Assembly: GCF_001713375.1 (NCBI RefSeq) | Contig: NZ_CP016449.1 | Span: 1,984,001 to 2,048,000 of the forward strand | Direction of reading: 5' to 3' | Source of the DNA: Hydrogenophaga sp. RAC07 | GTDB taxonomy: Bacteria; Pseudomonadota; Gammaproteobacteria; Burkholderiales; Burkholderiaceae_C | Length of the DNA stretch: 64,000 nt | Part shown: positions 30,062 through 41,067 of the stretch, piece by piece | How the letters are laid out: every line of letters begins with the position of its first letter | How positions within the stretch are numbered: the first letter of the stretch is position 1 | Made by a program: the position numbers and the translations under genes | Notes under the pieces: generated by a model | Database searches by the model: none | What the model saw: only the letters and a program-made list of their open reading frames with translations | What the model was told of the DNA's origin: nothing

Positions 30062-30732
30062 CGGGCGACCTCGGTTGTGGGGGCCAGGGTGGAAACATCC
30101 ACGCCCAGCGAAGCCAGCTTCACCTCGACCAGGCGGCGGTATTCGGTGCGGTTGGTCAAGCCCTTCCAGGCGGTCTGGTACTGGGCCTTGGCTTCATCGG
30201 CCTTGCCCTGCGCCATCAACACATCGCCGCGGCGATCGGCCACCAGCGGCTCGAACGACTTGGGCACCGGGGCTTCCAGGGTCTTGAGTGCCTGGTCATA
30301 GGCTTGCGCCTCGATGTCCAGCGCCGCGAGCCGCAAGCGGGCGACGGCTTTGTAAGCGTCATCGGACGACTTTTCAGCAGCCCAGGCCAGCGCAGCGCGT
30401 GCCTCGGGCAGCTTGCCCGCATCGAACAGCGTCTTGCCGGCCTGCAGAGCGGCTTGGCTGGCGAAGGTAGTGCTGGCGAACTGGGCCTGCATGTCGGCCA
30501 ATGCACGCTGCATGCGGTCTGCGTCTTTGGCGAGTGCGGCGCGGTCGACTTCATCGTACAAGGCCGCAGCCTTCGCGGCCTGGTTGCGCTGCCAGTAGTT
30601 CCAGCCGTTCCAGGCGGCAAACGAACCGAAGACCACGATCAGCACCCAGCTGATGAGGTTGCCGTACTGGCTCCAGAAGTGTTTGATCTGATCGAGCTGT
30701 TCCTGCTCTTCAAGGTCGAGGTGTTTGGCCAT
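30058..30732 (-). CDS. YfgM-like tetratricopeptide membrane protein
   Basis: 224 aa. One transmembrane segment (about 26-45; LISWVLIVVFGSFAAWNGW) then TPR-like helices facing the periplasm (LDIEAQAYDQALKTLE, RRGDVLMAQGKADEAKAQY). In E. coli YfgM associates with the SecYEG-PpiD chaperone system and sits in the hisS-yfgM-bamB-der order seen here. Start MAKHLDLEEQEQLDQ at 30732; the upstream extension is not protein-like. Confidence 0.9.
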   Translation of the reverse strand: MAKHLDLEEQEQLDQIKHFWSQYGNLISWVLIVVFGSFAAWNGWNYWQRNQAAKAAALYDEVDRAALAKDADRMQRALADMQAQFASTTFASQAALQAGKTLFDAGKLPEARAALAWAAEKSSDDAYKAVARLRLAALDIEAQAYDQALKTLEAPVPKSFEPLVADRRGDVLMAQGKADEAKAQYQTAWKGLTNRTEYRRLVEVKLASLGVDVSTLAPTTEVAR

Positions 30733-30835
30733 GCTGCAAATTCGATTCGGGTTCGGGCGCCGGGAGCGCAACGCTCGATTGTAGGCGGGTGGCTGCGGCT
30801 TCCCCGCCTCTGCAAGCCGGGAAGGCCGGGTGGGT

Positions 30836-32149
30836 TCAGTGGCTGCGCAGACTGGCGGCCCATTCGGCCACCTGCGCGATCGGCAGCAGGCGCTGCGCGG
30901 TTTCCTGCGAGGGTGCATCGGTGTCGGGCCGCGGGCCGCGCAAAGGCTTCACAGCCACACTGCCTTGCTGCAGCTCTTGCTCGCCAAAGATCAGCGCAAA
31001 GCGGGCGCCGCTGGCGTCGGCCTTCTTGAACTGCGACTTCATGCTGCCCATGCCATCGGCGCCGCCCGCGTGCATCTGCACGTTCACACCGTGCTGTCGC
31101 AGAGCCCGCAACACCGGCATGACCTGGGGCACATGGGCCGCGTCGGGCACCACGGCATACGCGTCGGGCACAGGTTGTTCAGGCAACTTGCCCTGCTCTT
31201 TCAGCAGCTCGAGAATGCGCTCCATGCCCAGCGCCCAGCCCACGGCCGGCGCGGCTTTGCCGCCGATCTGTTCGAACAGACCGTCGTAGCGGCCGCCGGC
31301 GCACACGGTGCCTTGTGAGCCCAGTTGCGTGGTGACGAACTCGAACACCGAGAGGTTGTAGTAGTCCATGCCGCGCACCAGGCGCGGGTTGATGCGGTAG
31401 GCAATGCCGTGCGCATCGAGCAGGCCGCGCAGGCGGTTGAAGTGATCGAGTGATTCGGCACCCAGGTGGTCCATCAGGCGCGGCGCGGCGTTCACCAGGG
31501 CCTGCATGGCCGGATTCTTGGTATCCAGGATCCGCAGCGGGTTGCTGTGCAAGCGGCGTTTGGCCTCCTCGTCGAGCTGGTCCGCATGGGCTTCCAGGTA
31601 GGCGATGAGGGCCTGGCGGTGCGCCAGCCGCTCGGTGGGTTGGCCCAGGCTGTTGATTTCGAGTTCGATGCCGGTGAGACCGAGCTCGGCCCAGAGATCG
31701 CAAGCCAGCACGATGAGCTCGGCGTCCACGTCGGGCCCGGCAAAGCCCAGGGCCTCGGCACCGAACTGGTGGAACTGGCGGTAGCGACCGCGCTGCGGGC
31801 GCTCGTGGCGGAACATCGGCCCCATGTAGTACAGGCGCTTGCCACCGTCGTACAGCAGCGAATGTTCGAGCGCGGCGCGAACCACGCCCGCCGTGTTTTC
31901 GGGGCGCAGCGTGAGCTGCTCGCCGTTGAGCCGGTCTTCAAAGGAGTACATCTCCTTCTCGACGATGTCGGTCACCTCGCCCAGGCCGCGCACGAACAAC
32001 GCGGTCGGCTCCACGATGGGCGTGCGCAGGTTGCGATAGCTGTAGCGGCGCATCAGCGTGCGCAGCGTGTCTTCGAGCCATTCCCAGTGCGCGGACGCGG
32101 GAGGGGCGATGTCGTTCATGCCTTTGACGGCGGTTAGTTTTTCTGCCAT
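30836..32149 (-). CDS. hisS: Histidyl-tRNA synthetase
   Basis: 437 aa class II synthetase. Motif 2 [19 protein letters not shown], His-[15 protein letters not shown], motif 3 [11 protein letters not shown] and a C-terminal anticodon-binding domain (about 340-437). Start [14 protein letters not shown] at 32149; the upstream frame is open but not homologous. Follows ispG with a 47-base gap and leads into yfgM-bamB. Confidence 0.95.
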   Translation of the reverse strand: MAEKLTAVKGMNDIAPPASAHWEWLEDTLRTLMRRYSYRNLRTPIVEPTALFVRGLGEVTDIVEKEMYSFEDRLNGEQLTLRPENTAGVVRAALEHSLLYDGGKRLYYMGPMFRHERPQRGRYRQFHQFGAEALGFAGPDVDAELIVLACDLWAELGLTGIELEINSLGQPTERLAHRQALIAYLEAHADQLDEEAKRRLHSNPLRILDTKNPAMQALVNAAPRLMDHLGAESLDHFNRLRGLLDAHGIAYRINPRLVRGMDYYNLSVFEFVTTQLGSQGTVCAGGRYDGLFEQIGGKAAPAVGWALGMERILELLKEQGKLPEQPVPDAYAVVPDAAHVPQVMPVLRALRQHGVNVQMHAGGADGMGSMKSQFKKADASGARFALIFGEQELQQGSVAVKPLRGPRPDTDAPSQETAQRLLPIAQVAEWAASLRSH

Positions 32150-32196
32150 GTGCTGGAAGTCGGTGCGTTCAGCGCAAGCCGGGCAATTGCCCAACC

Positions 32197-33461
<1,265 letters not shown>

Positions 33462-33465
<4 letters not shown>

Positions 33466-34373
33466 TTCACCTCGAAGCGAGCCACGTTGCTGCGCGCAAA
33501 GGGCGTCGTGTCAAAGGGCTTGCCGCGAACGCTCACCTGCGCGGCATCGGCCTTGCCCAGAACCACGGTGTAGGGTGGGGCTGCGGAAAAATCGATCACG
33601 TCGCCGGCCTGCAGCAGGCGTTGGGCCACCACAGTTCCGCTGCCGTTGACCACTTCCACCCAGGACTCGCCCGTGGCGGCAATGCTCAGCAAGCTGCCCG
33701 CACCGGGGACAGCGACGGGAGCTACCGGCGTGGCAACGGGCAGCGCCGCCGTATCCGTCGGCACGGCCGCTGGGTCCGTGTTCGCTGGCGCCACGGCGGG
33801 CAATGCCTGGTCGTTGCTCACGGGCAAAACGCCTTCCTGCAAGGCAGCACCAGCGGGCTCCTGAGCGGCCACGGGTTCGACCACCACCACAGGTTCGGCC
33901 ATGACCGGCTCCGCCACGCTTGCCACGGCCGGAGGGCTTTCGGCCCGGGGCAGAAACACAATGACCAGCGCACCCAGCAAGAGGGCAATGGCCGCCAGCA
34001 AGGCAGGCCGGGAGAGCCAGTTCAGCGGGTTGATCGGCTCTTCGTCGCGGCCCGAATTGAAAGGCGCGTTGAGCGCCTGCCCGTGGTCACCCAGCTTGGG
34101 TGAGCTGCCGAGCGGAATCTGCTGGAGGATGGGAGCCGGATCGACCTTGAGCTGTCGGCAGGCGCTGGACGCCAGCGCGCGCGCAAAGGTGAGGTCGGGC
34201 AGTTCGCTGTATCGCCCGGCCTCCAACGCCTCCAGCTTCTTGACCGGCACCTTCAAGGCGGCGGCCAGGGCCGCGATGTGCAGACCCGCGGCTTCGCGGG
34301 CCTCCTTCAGCCGGATCGGCCGCGAAACGGGCTCACCCGACAGGCCATTGCCATCCACCACCGCTTCACTCAT
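33462..34373 (-). CDS. rodZ: RodZ-like helix-turn-helix membrane protein
   Basis: 303 aa. N-terminal Xre-type helix-turn-helix (about 20-85; [43 protein letters not shown]), one transmembrane segment (about 133-155; [21 protein letters not shown]), an Ala/Val/Pro-rich linker and a C-terminal DUF4115-type domain ([12 protein letters not shown]). RodZ links MreB to the rod-shape machinery. Start [10 protein letters not shown] at 34373 overlaps pilF by 8 bases; the long upstream extension is a shadow of pilF. Confidence 0.88.
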
Positions 34374-35199
34374 CAAACTCTCCGCGCTGAAAACGCGCCC
34401 ACTGGGCGGAATCCGGGTAACGGCGACCCAGTTGCTGGGCCAGTTGTGCCATGGCTTCGCGGTTGCGAAGCCGCCGCTCCACCTTGATGCCCAGCCACAG
34501 CGTCTCGGCATTGGCCAGGTCGGTGTTGTTGAGGCGTCGAATGGTGAACTGGGCCTTGGCGTCATCACCCCGCCGGAACTGCAGCGAGGCGAGGTTGTAG
34601 GCCACGATGGGGTTGGCCGGATCGAGTTCGTAAGAGCGCGCAAGGCTGGCTTCGGCCTCCACGAACTGCCCGGCCCGGATCTGACAGATGCCCATGGCCA
34701 GCAAGGTTCTGGCCTGACCGCCGTAAACAGGGCTGACCAACGCGCGCTGGAACAGTTCGGTGGACTGGGCGTAGCGACCGCGCTGGCAGGCGTACCAGCC
34801 GTAGTTGTGCAGGGCGTCGGGGTCGCGCGGATTGAGCTGCATGGCGCGCTGGAAGCTCTCTTCGGCCAGCGGGTCGTTGTTCATGCCCATGTAGACCAGG
34901 CCGCGCAGCACATAGGCCGGCGCGTAGGTCGGGTCGGCCTGAAGCGCCAGCTTGATCTCGTCCAGCGCCACCGTGTTCTGACCTTCACCAAAGTAGCCGG
35001 CGGCCAGCTCGATGCGGATGCGCGCGCGCTTGCGCGCCTCGGGTTCGTCGGAATCGGTGATCGGCTCAGCGGTGGGCGTGCTGGCTGCAGCACCGCGTTG
35101 CGCACATCCCGCCGACAACAACAGCAAGCACGTCAGCAATGCCAGCAACCCCCACATGGCGCCTGAAAACCGGGCTGGGAATCGAGTGGCTGAAGTCAT
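34366..35199 (-). CDS. pilF: PilF/PilW-type TPR lipoprotein for type IV pilus biogenesis
   Basis: 277 aa. Signal peptide with lipobox LSAGC (Cys about 32), then about six TPR units ([39 protein letters not shown]). PilF is the pilotin that localises the PilQ secretin. Start [11 protein letters not shown] at 35199, overlapping the rlmN stop by 4 bases. The rlmN-pilF-rodZ-ispG order is conserved in proteobacteria. Confidence 0.9.
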   Translation of the reverse strand: MTSATRFPARFSGAMWGLLALLTCLLLLSAGCAQRGAAASTPTAEPITDSDEPEARKRARIRIELAAGYFGEGQNTVALDEIKLALQADPTYAPAYVLRGLVYMGMNNDPLAEESFQRAMQLNPRDPDALHNYGWYACQRGRYAQSTELFQRALVSPVYGGQARTLLAMGICQIRAGQFVEAEASLARSYELDPANPIVAYNLASLQFRRGDDAKAQFTIRRLNNTDLANAETLWLGIKVERRLRNREAMAQLAQQLGRRYPDSAQWARFQRGEFDE

Positions 35200-36341
35200 G
35201 CCTGCCTTTCCTTGTGGACGATGCGGATGGGATGCTCGGTGGCGCTGCGGCGCTTGGCCAGGCGGCTGGCGGCGTTGGTGCGGTCGAGCACGTCGCCGGC
35301 CAGTTGACCACAGGCCGCGTCGATGTCGTCGCCCCGCGTCTTGCGCACCGTTGTCACCAAACCACCCTCGCTGAGGATGCGGGCGAACTGCTGCACCACC
35401 GGCCGTGGCGAACAGAGCAGCCCGGAGCCGGGAAACGGGTTGAAAGGAATCAGGTTGATCTTGCACGGCACACCACGCCCCGCGTGGCCCCGCACCAGAG
35501 CCAGCAGCTCTTGCGCGTGGTGCGGCTGGTCGTTCACACCGTCGAGCATGCAGTACTCGAAGGTGATGAAGTCGCGCGGCGCGGCGGGCAAGTAGCGCAG
35601 GCAGGCGTCGAGCAGTTCGGCAATCGGGTACTTGAGGTTGAGCGGCACGAGGTCGCTGCGCAAGGCATCAACGGGTGCGTGCAGCGACACGGCCAGCGCC
35701 ACGGGACAGTCTTGAGCGAGGCGGTCCATCATGGGCACCACGCCCGAGGTGGACACGGTGACGCGGCGGCGCGACAGGCCGTAGCCGTGGTCGTCGAGCA
35801 TCACGCGCAGTGCCGGCACCAGCGCGTTGTAGTTCTGCAAAGGTTCGCCCATGCCCATCATCACCACGTTGGTGATCACGCGCTCGTCGCGCTTGAGGTG
35901 CTTGCGCAGAAAGAACTCGGCCTGCCACAGCTGGGCGAGGATCTCACCGGTGGTGAGGTTGCGCGAGAAACCCTGGTGGCCGGTGGAACAGAAGCGGCAA
36001 CCCACGGCACAACCCGCCTGCGACGAGATGCACAAGGTGCCTCGGTCTTCTTCGGGGATGAACACGGTCTCGACCGCGTTGCCGCCACCCACGTCGAACA
36101 GCCACTTGATGGTGCCGTCGGCCGAGTCCTGGCGCGACAGCACCGGCAGGCCGGTGATGGAGCAGGCACCCGGCAGCTTCTCGCGCAGGCTGCGCGCGAG
36201 GTCGGTCATCTCGGTGAAGTCCGACGCCCCTTTTTGATGGATCCAGCGAAACAGCTGAACGGCGCGAAAGCGCTTTTCGCCCAGCTGCTCGCACCAGGCG
36301 GCCAAACCCTCAAGATCGAAGTCGAGCAGGTTGACCGTCAT
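35196..36341 (-). CDS. rlmN: Dual-specificity rRNA/tRNA adenine-C2 methyltransferase RlmN
   Basis: 381 aa radical SAM enzyme methylating A2503 of 23S rRNA and A37 of some tRNAs. Radical SAM Cys motif [11 protein letters not shown], the GMGEPLQNY motif, and the catalytic Cys pair (the first-motif Cys in [11 protein letters not shown] and the late CGQLAGD) are present. The C-terminal 25 residues ([17 protein letters not shown]) form a basic tail. Follows ndk after 20 bases. Confidence 0.95.
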   Translation of the reverse strand: MTVNLLDFDLEGLAAWCEQLGEKRFRAVQLFRWIHQKGASDFTEMTDLARSLREKLPGACSITGLPVLSRQDSADGTIKWLFDVGGGNAVETVFIPEEDRGTLCISSQAGCAVGCRFCSTGHQGFSRNLTTGEILAQLWQAEFFLRKHLKRDERVITNVVMMGMGEPLQNYNALVPALRVMLDDHGYGLSRRRVTVSTSGVVPMMDRLAQDCPVALAVSLHAPVDALRSDLVPLNLKYPIAELLDACLRYLPAAPRDFITFEYCMLDGVNDQPHHAQELLALVRGHAGRGVPCKINLIPFNPFPGSGLLCSPRPVVQQFARILSEGGLVTTVRKTRGDDIDAACGQLAGDVLDRTNAASRLAKRRSATEHPIRIVHKERQA

Positions 36342-36361
36342 GGCATGGTCAGCGCGCTGGC

Positions 36362-36787
36362 TCAGCGCGAGTAGACGTTGAGGCCGGCGAAGAAGAACGC
36401 GATTTCAGCGGCAGCGGTCTCGGGCGCGTCGGAGCCGTGCACGGCGTTGGCGTCGATGCTGTCGGCGAAGTCGGCGCGGATCGTGCCGGCGTCGGCCTTC
36501 TTCGGGTCGGTGGCGCCCATCAGGTCGCGGTTCTTGGCAATCGCGCCTTCACCCTCAAGGGCCTGGATCATCACGGGGCCGGAGATCATGAAGTCGACCA
36601 GGTCCTTGAAGAAAGGACGGGCCTTGTGCACAGCGTAAAACGCTTCAGCTTCGCCGCGCGACAGGTGGGCCATGCGGGCCGCCACGACCTTCAGGCCGGC
36701 AGCTTCAAAGCGGGCGTAGATCTGGCCGATCACGTTTTTGGCAACGGCGTCGGGCTTGATGATGGAGAGGGTGCGTTCGATGGCCAT
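36362..36787 (-). CDS. ndk: Nucleoside-diphosphate kinase
   Basis: 141 aa, the usual bacterial length. [12 protein letters not shown], active-site His in [12 protein letters not shown], and the [17 protein letters not shown] region are intact. Balances NTP pools. Start MAIERTLS at 36787; the upstream 20-codon extension is not homologous. It heads the long minus-strand run; the 116-base gap upstream should hold its promoter, but I find no clear consensus there. Confidence 0.97.
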   Translation of the reverse strand: MAIERTLSIIKPDAVAKNVIGQIYARFEAAGLKVVAARMAHLSRGEAEAFYAVHKARPFFKDLVDFMISGPVMIQALEGEGAIAKNRDLMGATDPKKADAGTIRADFADSIDANAVHGSDAPETAAAEIAFFFAGLNVYSR

Positions 36788-36903
36788 GGAAATCCTGAAG
36801 TTTTGTGGGTCAATTTGCCGAGGTTTGGGGCACCTCGAAAAGCCCATGATTCTACATTGCCCGTGTCACGCCACGGTGACGCCCGGGCACGACCCGAGCG
36901 GGC

Positions 36904-38250
36904 TCAACGGCTGCCGGTGCGGCCACCGCCGCCGTTGCCGTTGCCTCCACCGCGGCGGCGTGCGCCACCGGGTGCGCTGCCGCGGCCGGCTTCCTGCTCG
37001 CGTCGGCGTTGAAGGGCGTCTTGCCCGATGTAGCCGAACGAGGTCTTCATGGGATCGGGCTGCGACGCTCCGCCACCTGGCCCGCGACCGCCCGTGCTGG
37101 TACCGGGCTTGGCGCCCCGGCCTTTGCCACCGGGGCCCGTCGGTGCTCCGCCCATGCCGTAACCGCTGCTGCGCCGGTCGCCAAAGCCGGGGCTCTCGCT
37201 GCGGCTGCCCGGTGGTTTGCCTTGCGTGCGGCCCGATCGGGGGCCCTGTTTTCCACGCTGCGCCGGGTGGCGACCTCCCGGACGGGGCGGGCGTGCGCCC
37301 TCCTCGTCGGCGCCGGGCATGCCGGCCGCGGCCGTCAGACGCCCGATGTCGCGCTCGTCGAGCTCGATCCAGGCACCGCGCTTGAGGCCGCGCGGCAGCA
37401 TCATGGCGCCGTAGCGGATGCGGATCAGGCGACTGACCGCATGACCCACAGCCTCGAACATGCGGCGCACCTCGCGGTTGCGACCTTCACCAATCGTCAC
37501 GCGGTACCAGCAGTTGGCGCCCTCGCCGCCACCGTCTTCGATGGAAGCGAACTGGGCCATGCCGTCGTCCAGCCGCACACCGTCGAGCAGACGGGCTTTC
37601 TCGTCGTTCGACAGCGCGCCCAGCACCCGCACGGCGTATTCGCGTTGCAGTCCAAAGCGCGGGTGCATCAGGCGGTTGGCCAACTCACCCGAGCTGGTGA
37701 GCAACAGCAGGCCTTCGGTGTTCAGATCGAGCCGGCCGACCGACTGCCACTTGCCCTGCATCAGCTTGGGCAGGCGGCGAAACACCGTGGGCCGGTTTTG
37801 CGGGTCGTCGTGCGACACCACCTCGCCCGCGGGCTTGTGGTACGCCAGCACGCGCGGCGGCGGCGGCGTCATGCGCACACGGACCGGCTTGCCGTTGACC
37901 TTGATCACGTCGCCGAACTGGATGCGCTGACCCACGTGGGCCGGCTCGCCGTTCACCGAGATGCGACCCTCCAGGATCAGCTGCTCCATCTCCAGCCGCG
38001 AACCCATGCCGGCCTGCGCCAGCACCTTGTGCAGCTTGGGCGACTCGGCCTGGGGCGCCAGCACGCGCTTGGTGGGCAGCGGAAGGTCTTGCTCCTGCTC
38101 GGCGTCGAATGCACCGCTGACCACGTCGTCGAAACGCAGCACCTCGGGCGCGGGCTCCGGTTGGGCCTGCACTGCCGTGGGCTGAACCGCGGGCACGTCG
38201 GCGGTGGGGTCGAGTTCAGGTGGGTTGGGTGGGGTTTGATCCGGGGTCAT
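36904..38250 (-). CDS. rluB: 23S rRNA pseudouridine synthase RluB with Gly/Arg-rich tail
   Basis: 448 aa. Acidic/Pro-rich N-terminal 65 residues, S4 domain ([18 protein letters not shown]...[10 protein letters not shown]), then the RsuA-type catalytic domain with Asp in [15 protein letters not shown]. The last 130 residues are strongly Gly/Arg/Pro/Ser-rich and include [15 protein letters not shown]. coli RluB is under 300 residues with a shorter tail. Such RGG-like tails may bind RNA. The 5' end overlaps scpB by 35 bases. Confidence 0.92.
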   Translation of the reverse strand: MTPDQTPPNPPELDPTADVPAVQPTAVQAQPEPAPEVLRFDDVVSGAFDAEQEQDLPLPTKRVLAPQAESPKLHKVLAQAGMGSRLEMEQLILEGRISVNGEPAHVGQRIQFGDVIKVNGKPVRVRMTPPPPRVLAYHKPAGEVVSHDDPQNRPTVFRRLPKLMQGKWQSVGRLDLNTEGLLLLTSSGELANRLMHPRFGLQREYAVRVLGALSNDEKARLLDGVRLDDGMAQFASIEDGGGEGANCWYRVTIGEGRNREVRRMFEAVGHAVSRLIRIRYGAMMLPRGLKRGAWIELDERDIGRLTAAAGMPGADEEGARPPRPGGRHPAQRGKQGPRSGRTQGKPPGSRSESPGFGDRRSSGYGMGGAPTGPGGKGRGAKPGTSTGGRGPGGGASQPDPMKTSFGYIGQDALQRRREQEAGRGSAPGGARRRGGGNGNGGGGRTGSR

Positions 38251-38944
38251 GGTCTTCCTGGGTGGACGGTTCCAACAACTGCGGGTCGGAGGGCGGGGAA
38301 ATCGGGTCGGTGGTCACGGGGTCGGCCACCACGAACAGGTCTGATTCGGGCACGTCCAGATCGGGCGGATCGGACGGCAGGCTGTTGGCCAGGGATTCAA
38401 AGTCGAGGCGGTCCAGCGCGGACTCCTGCACCTCACTCCCGTCCAGGGGCGGCAACTGGTCGAGCGACGCCAGACCCAGGTCGTCCAGAAACTGGCGCGT
38501 GGTGGCAAACAGGGCCGGACGGCCCACGGTTTCGCGGTGGCCAATGACTTCGATCCAGCCGCGGTCCTCGAGCTGCTTGATGATGAGCGAATTGATGGTG
38601 ACACCGCGGATGTCTTCCATGTCGCCACGCGTCACGGGCTGGCGGTACGCAATGATGGCCAGCGTTTCCATGGCGGCGCGGCTGTAGCGCGGTGGTTTTT
38701 CGGGATGCAGGCGGTCCAGGTAGGGCCGCAGCTCGGGCCGGCTCTGAAAACGCCAGCCCGTGGCAACCTGCACCAGCTCCACGCCGCGCCCGGTCCATTC
38801 AAGCTGCAGGTCGGCCAACAGAGTCTTGAGCGTGTCGGCCGACACTTCCATGTCGAACAGCGTGCCGAGCTCGCGCACGGACAGCGGCTGGGGCGCGCAG
38901 ATCAATGCCGTCTCGAGGACACGCTTGGCATCCGTTGTGTTCAT
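38216..38944 (-). CDS. scpB: Chromosome segregation and condensation protein ScpB
   Basis: 242 aa. Tandem winged-helix domains ([65 protein letters not shown]), the kleisin-associated subunit of the SMC complex. The C-terminal 70 residues are Asp/Pro-rich and disordered. Upstream of and overlapping rluB, a common pairing. No scpA is seen in this window. Confidence 0.92.
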   Translation of the reverse strand: MNTTDAKRVLETALICAPQPLSVRELGTLFDMEVSADTLKTLLADLQLEWTGRGVELVQVATGWRFQSRPELRPYLDRLHPEKPPRYSRAAMETLAIIAYRQPVTRGDMEDIRGVTINSLIIKQLEDRGWIEVIGHRETVGRPALFATTRQFLDDLGLASLDQLPPLDGSEVQESALDRLDFESLANSLPSDPPDLDVPESDLFVVADPVTTDPISPPSDPQLLEPSTQEDHDPGSNPTQPT

Positions 38945-39139
38945 GGTGTCTGTCAGTCAAAAACCGGTGGGTGGCCGGGACGGTGCGAAAGGCGAACGGT
39001 GCGATGGAGCCGCGGGCCAGGTGGCATGCGGGCGCGACCGTCGGGTCGGGGCGAATCGGCTGGATCCTGCAGAGCCCGGACAAGGGCTCTCGGTCGGGCA
39101 TTGAAATCGGGTGGCTGGTCGAAGGTCGGGGTGAAGGGT

Positions 39140-39166
39140 GTTGCGCAACCCCTCCGCGTCGGAGGG
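39140..39166. other. Palindromes in the scpB-rluD gap
   Basis: Within the 229-base gap, a perfect 10-base palindrome (GTTGCGCAAC, 39140-39149) is followed directly by a hairpin CCCTCCG-CGT-CGGAGGG (39150-39166), a few bases past the rluD stop. No T-run follows in the rluD direction, so it is at most a processing or Rho-linked 3' structure. The rest of the gap holds nothing I recognise. Confidence 0.35.
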
Positions 39167-39173
39167 TGCGGCT

Positions 39174-40229
39174 TCAGGCCACCGGTTCGCTGTCCCAGCA
39201 TTGCGCATTGTAATGGAGCCCGCTGGAATCAACCGCCAGCAGCATGTCGGCCGGCGGTGTGGACCGAAACAGCAAGGGCTGGCCCGTGATCGGGTGCTTG
39301 AGTTCCAGGCGCGCCGCGTGCAGCGATTGGCGGGCCATGCCCCACAGCGCTCGCCCGCCGTACAGCGTGTCGCCCACCAGCGGATGACCCAGCCAGGCCA
39401 TGTGGACCCGGATCTGGTGGGTGCGCCCGGTGTGCAGCTTGCAGGCCACCAGGCTGGCCTGGTCGCAGGTATCGAGCACGCGGACCGTGGTCTGCGCGGT
39501 CTTGCTGCTGCCGCCTTCGACCCGCACCACCGCCATGCGCAGGCGGTTGTGCACATCGCGCCCTATGGGCTGGTCCACATGCTGGTCCTCCATGCCTTTC
39601 CAGCGACCGTGCGCCAGGGCCAGGTATTGCCGGCTCACCTCGCGCGCGGCGATGGCGCGCACCAGCGCTTCCACGGCCTGGCGGCTCTTGCCCACCAGCA
39701 TCAGGCCCGAGGTGTCCTTGTCGAGCCGGTGCACGATGCCTGCGCGCGGCAAGCTGGCTGCGCCGGCGTGGTGTGCCAGCAAGCCGTTGAGCAAGGTGCC
39801 GGTCCAGTTGCCTGCGGCGGGGTGCACCACCAGCCCGGCCGGCTTGTGAATGACCATCAGGTCGGCGTCTTCAAACACCACGTCCAGCGCCATCGCCTCC
39901 GGCACAAAGGCCTGGGCCTGCTGCGTGGGCCGCAGTTCCACGTGCAGCTGGTCACCGGCGGCGATGCGCGCCGACGGTTTGCACTGGGGCACGCCGCGCA
40001 CTTCCACTGCGCCATCGGCCATGAGCTGCTGCAGGTAGGAGCGCGAGAACTCGGGAATCAGCTGGGCCAGTGCGCGATCGATGCGCCAGCCGTGCATGCC
40101 GACCGGCACCGCGCAAATGCGTTTTTCCACCTCAAGCGCCCATTCGTCGGCGCCCGTTGCCACATCCTGCGCCGTGTCTGCTGCCAGACCGAGCGACTCA
40201 CCCCCCGTCGATATACTTTGCGCTTTCAA
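39174..40229 (-). CDS. rluD: 23S rRNA pseudouridine synthase RluD-type
   Basis: About 351 aa if started at TTG 40229. S4-like N-terminal domain (RIDRALAQLIPEFSRSYLQQLMADGAVEVRG), then the catalytic core with Asp in GIVHRLDKDTSGLML and KLHTGRTHQIRVH. RluD modifies helix 69 of 23S rRNA. The start is unsure: the only in-frame ATG (40379) lies inside bamD on the other strand. TTG 40229 and GTG 40163 or 40130 are the alternatives; GTG 40130 would give the E. coli-like length. TTG 40229 has a GGA about 9 bases upstream. Divergent from bamD. Confidence 0.85.
   Translation of the reverse strand: MKAQSISTGGESLGLAADTAQDVATGADEWALEVEKRICAVPVGMHGWRIDRALAQLIPEFSRSYLQQLMADGAVEVRGVPQCKPSARIAAGDQLHVELRPTQQAQAFVPEAMALDVVFEDADLMVIHKPAGLVVHPAAGNWTGTLLNGLLAHHAGAASLPRAGIVHRLDKDTSGLMLVGKSRQAVEALVRAIAAREVSRQYLALAHGRWKGMEDQHVDQPIGRDVHNRLRMAVVRVEGGSSKTAQTTVRVLDTCDQASLVACKLHTGRTHQIRVHMAWLGHPLVGDTLYGGRALWGMARQSLHAARLELKHPITGQPLLFRSTPPADMLLAVDSSGLHYNAQCWDSEPVA
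40212..40217 (+). promoter_or_regulatory. Candidate -10 element of bamD
   Basis: TATACT at 40212-40217, 44 bases before the bamD ATG, in a locally AT-richer stretch. No good -35 at 17 bases. It would lie inside rluD if that gene starts at 40229, so the two divergent promoters or 5' ends may overlap. Confidence 0.35.
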
Positions 40230-40260
40230 TCCGTCGTTCCGTTGTGAAGGTAAGTTCGTT

Positions 40261-41067
40261 ATGTTGACGTTCAGATTATCGGCCCTGACCGCTGGTGCAT
40301 TGGGCACAGCGTTGCTGCTGAGCGCTTGTGGCAGCACCAAGCCCAAAGACGAAACCGCGAACTGGAGCCCCAACCGCATTTACAGCGAGGCCACCGACGA
40401 GCGCTCCGCAGGCAACTTCGAACGCTCGGTGACCTTGCTTGAAAAGCTCGAAGGCCGCGCAGCCGGTACCCCGCTGGCGCAGCAGGCCCAGCTCGACAAG
40501 GCCTACACACACTACAAGGCGAGCGAGCCAGCACAGGCACTGGCCGCCATCGAGCGTTTCCAGAAGCTGCATCCGGCCAGCCCGGCCATGGACTACGCGC
40601 TCTACCTCAAGGGCCTGGTGAACTTCAACGACAACCTCGGTCTGTTCGGCGCCATCGCGCGGCAAGACCTGTCGGAACGTGACCAGAAGGCCGCCAAGGA
40701 ATCGTTCGAAGCCTTCCGCGAACTGACCACCCGCTTCCCGGATTCGCGCTACTCGCCGGACGCCCGCCTGCGCATGACCTACATCGTCAACTCGTTGGCG
40801 CAGTACGAAGTGCATGTGGCCCGTTATTACCTGAGCCGCGGCGCCCATGTGGCGGCCATCAACCGTGCGCAGACCGCGTTGAACGAGTACACCGACGCAC
40901 CCGCGCTGGAAGAAGCCTTGTTCATCATGGTCCAGTCGTACGACGCGCTGGGCATGACCCAGTTGCGCGACGACGCCCGCCGCGTGATGCAGGCCAACTA
41001 TCCGAAGAGCGAATTCCTGAGCCAGGGCTTCAAGAGCAAGGACGAGCCCTGGTGGAAGATCTGGTGA
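40261..41067 (+). CDS. bamD: Outer-membrane assembly lipoprotein BamD (ComL)
   Basis: 268 aa essential BAM-complex lipoprotein. Signal peptide with lipobox LLSAC (Cys 23), then five TPR-like repeats (IYSEATDERSAGNFERSVTLLEKL; YALYLKGLVNFN; YYLSRGAHVAAINRAQTALNEY). The ribosome site GAAGG precedes ATG 40261. The C-terminal DEPWWKIW overlaps the convergent helicase gene by 38 bases. Confidence 0.95.
   Translation: MLTFRLSALTAGALGTALLLSACGSTKPKDETANWSPNRIYSEATDERSAGNFERSVTLLEKLEGRAAGTPLAQQAQLDKAYTHYKASEPAQALAAIERFQKLHPASPAMDYALYLKGLVNFNDNLGLFGAIARQDLSERDQKAAKESFEAFRELTTRFPDSRYSPDARLRMTYIVNSLAQYEVHVARYYLSRGAHVAAINRAQTALNEYTDAPALEEALFIMVQSYDALGMTQLRDDARRVMQANYPKSEFLSQGFKSKDEPWWKIW

Noticed and set aside
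38945..39173. Possible small gene in the scpB-rluD gap
   Set aside because: Frames here are shadows or Gly/Arg-rich with no ribosome site; I see no protein-like segment.
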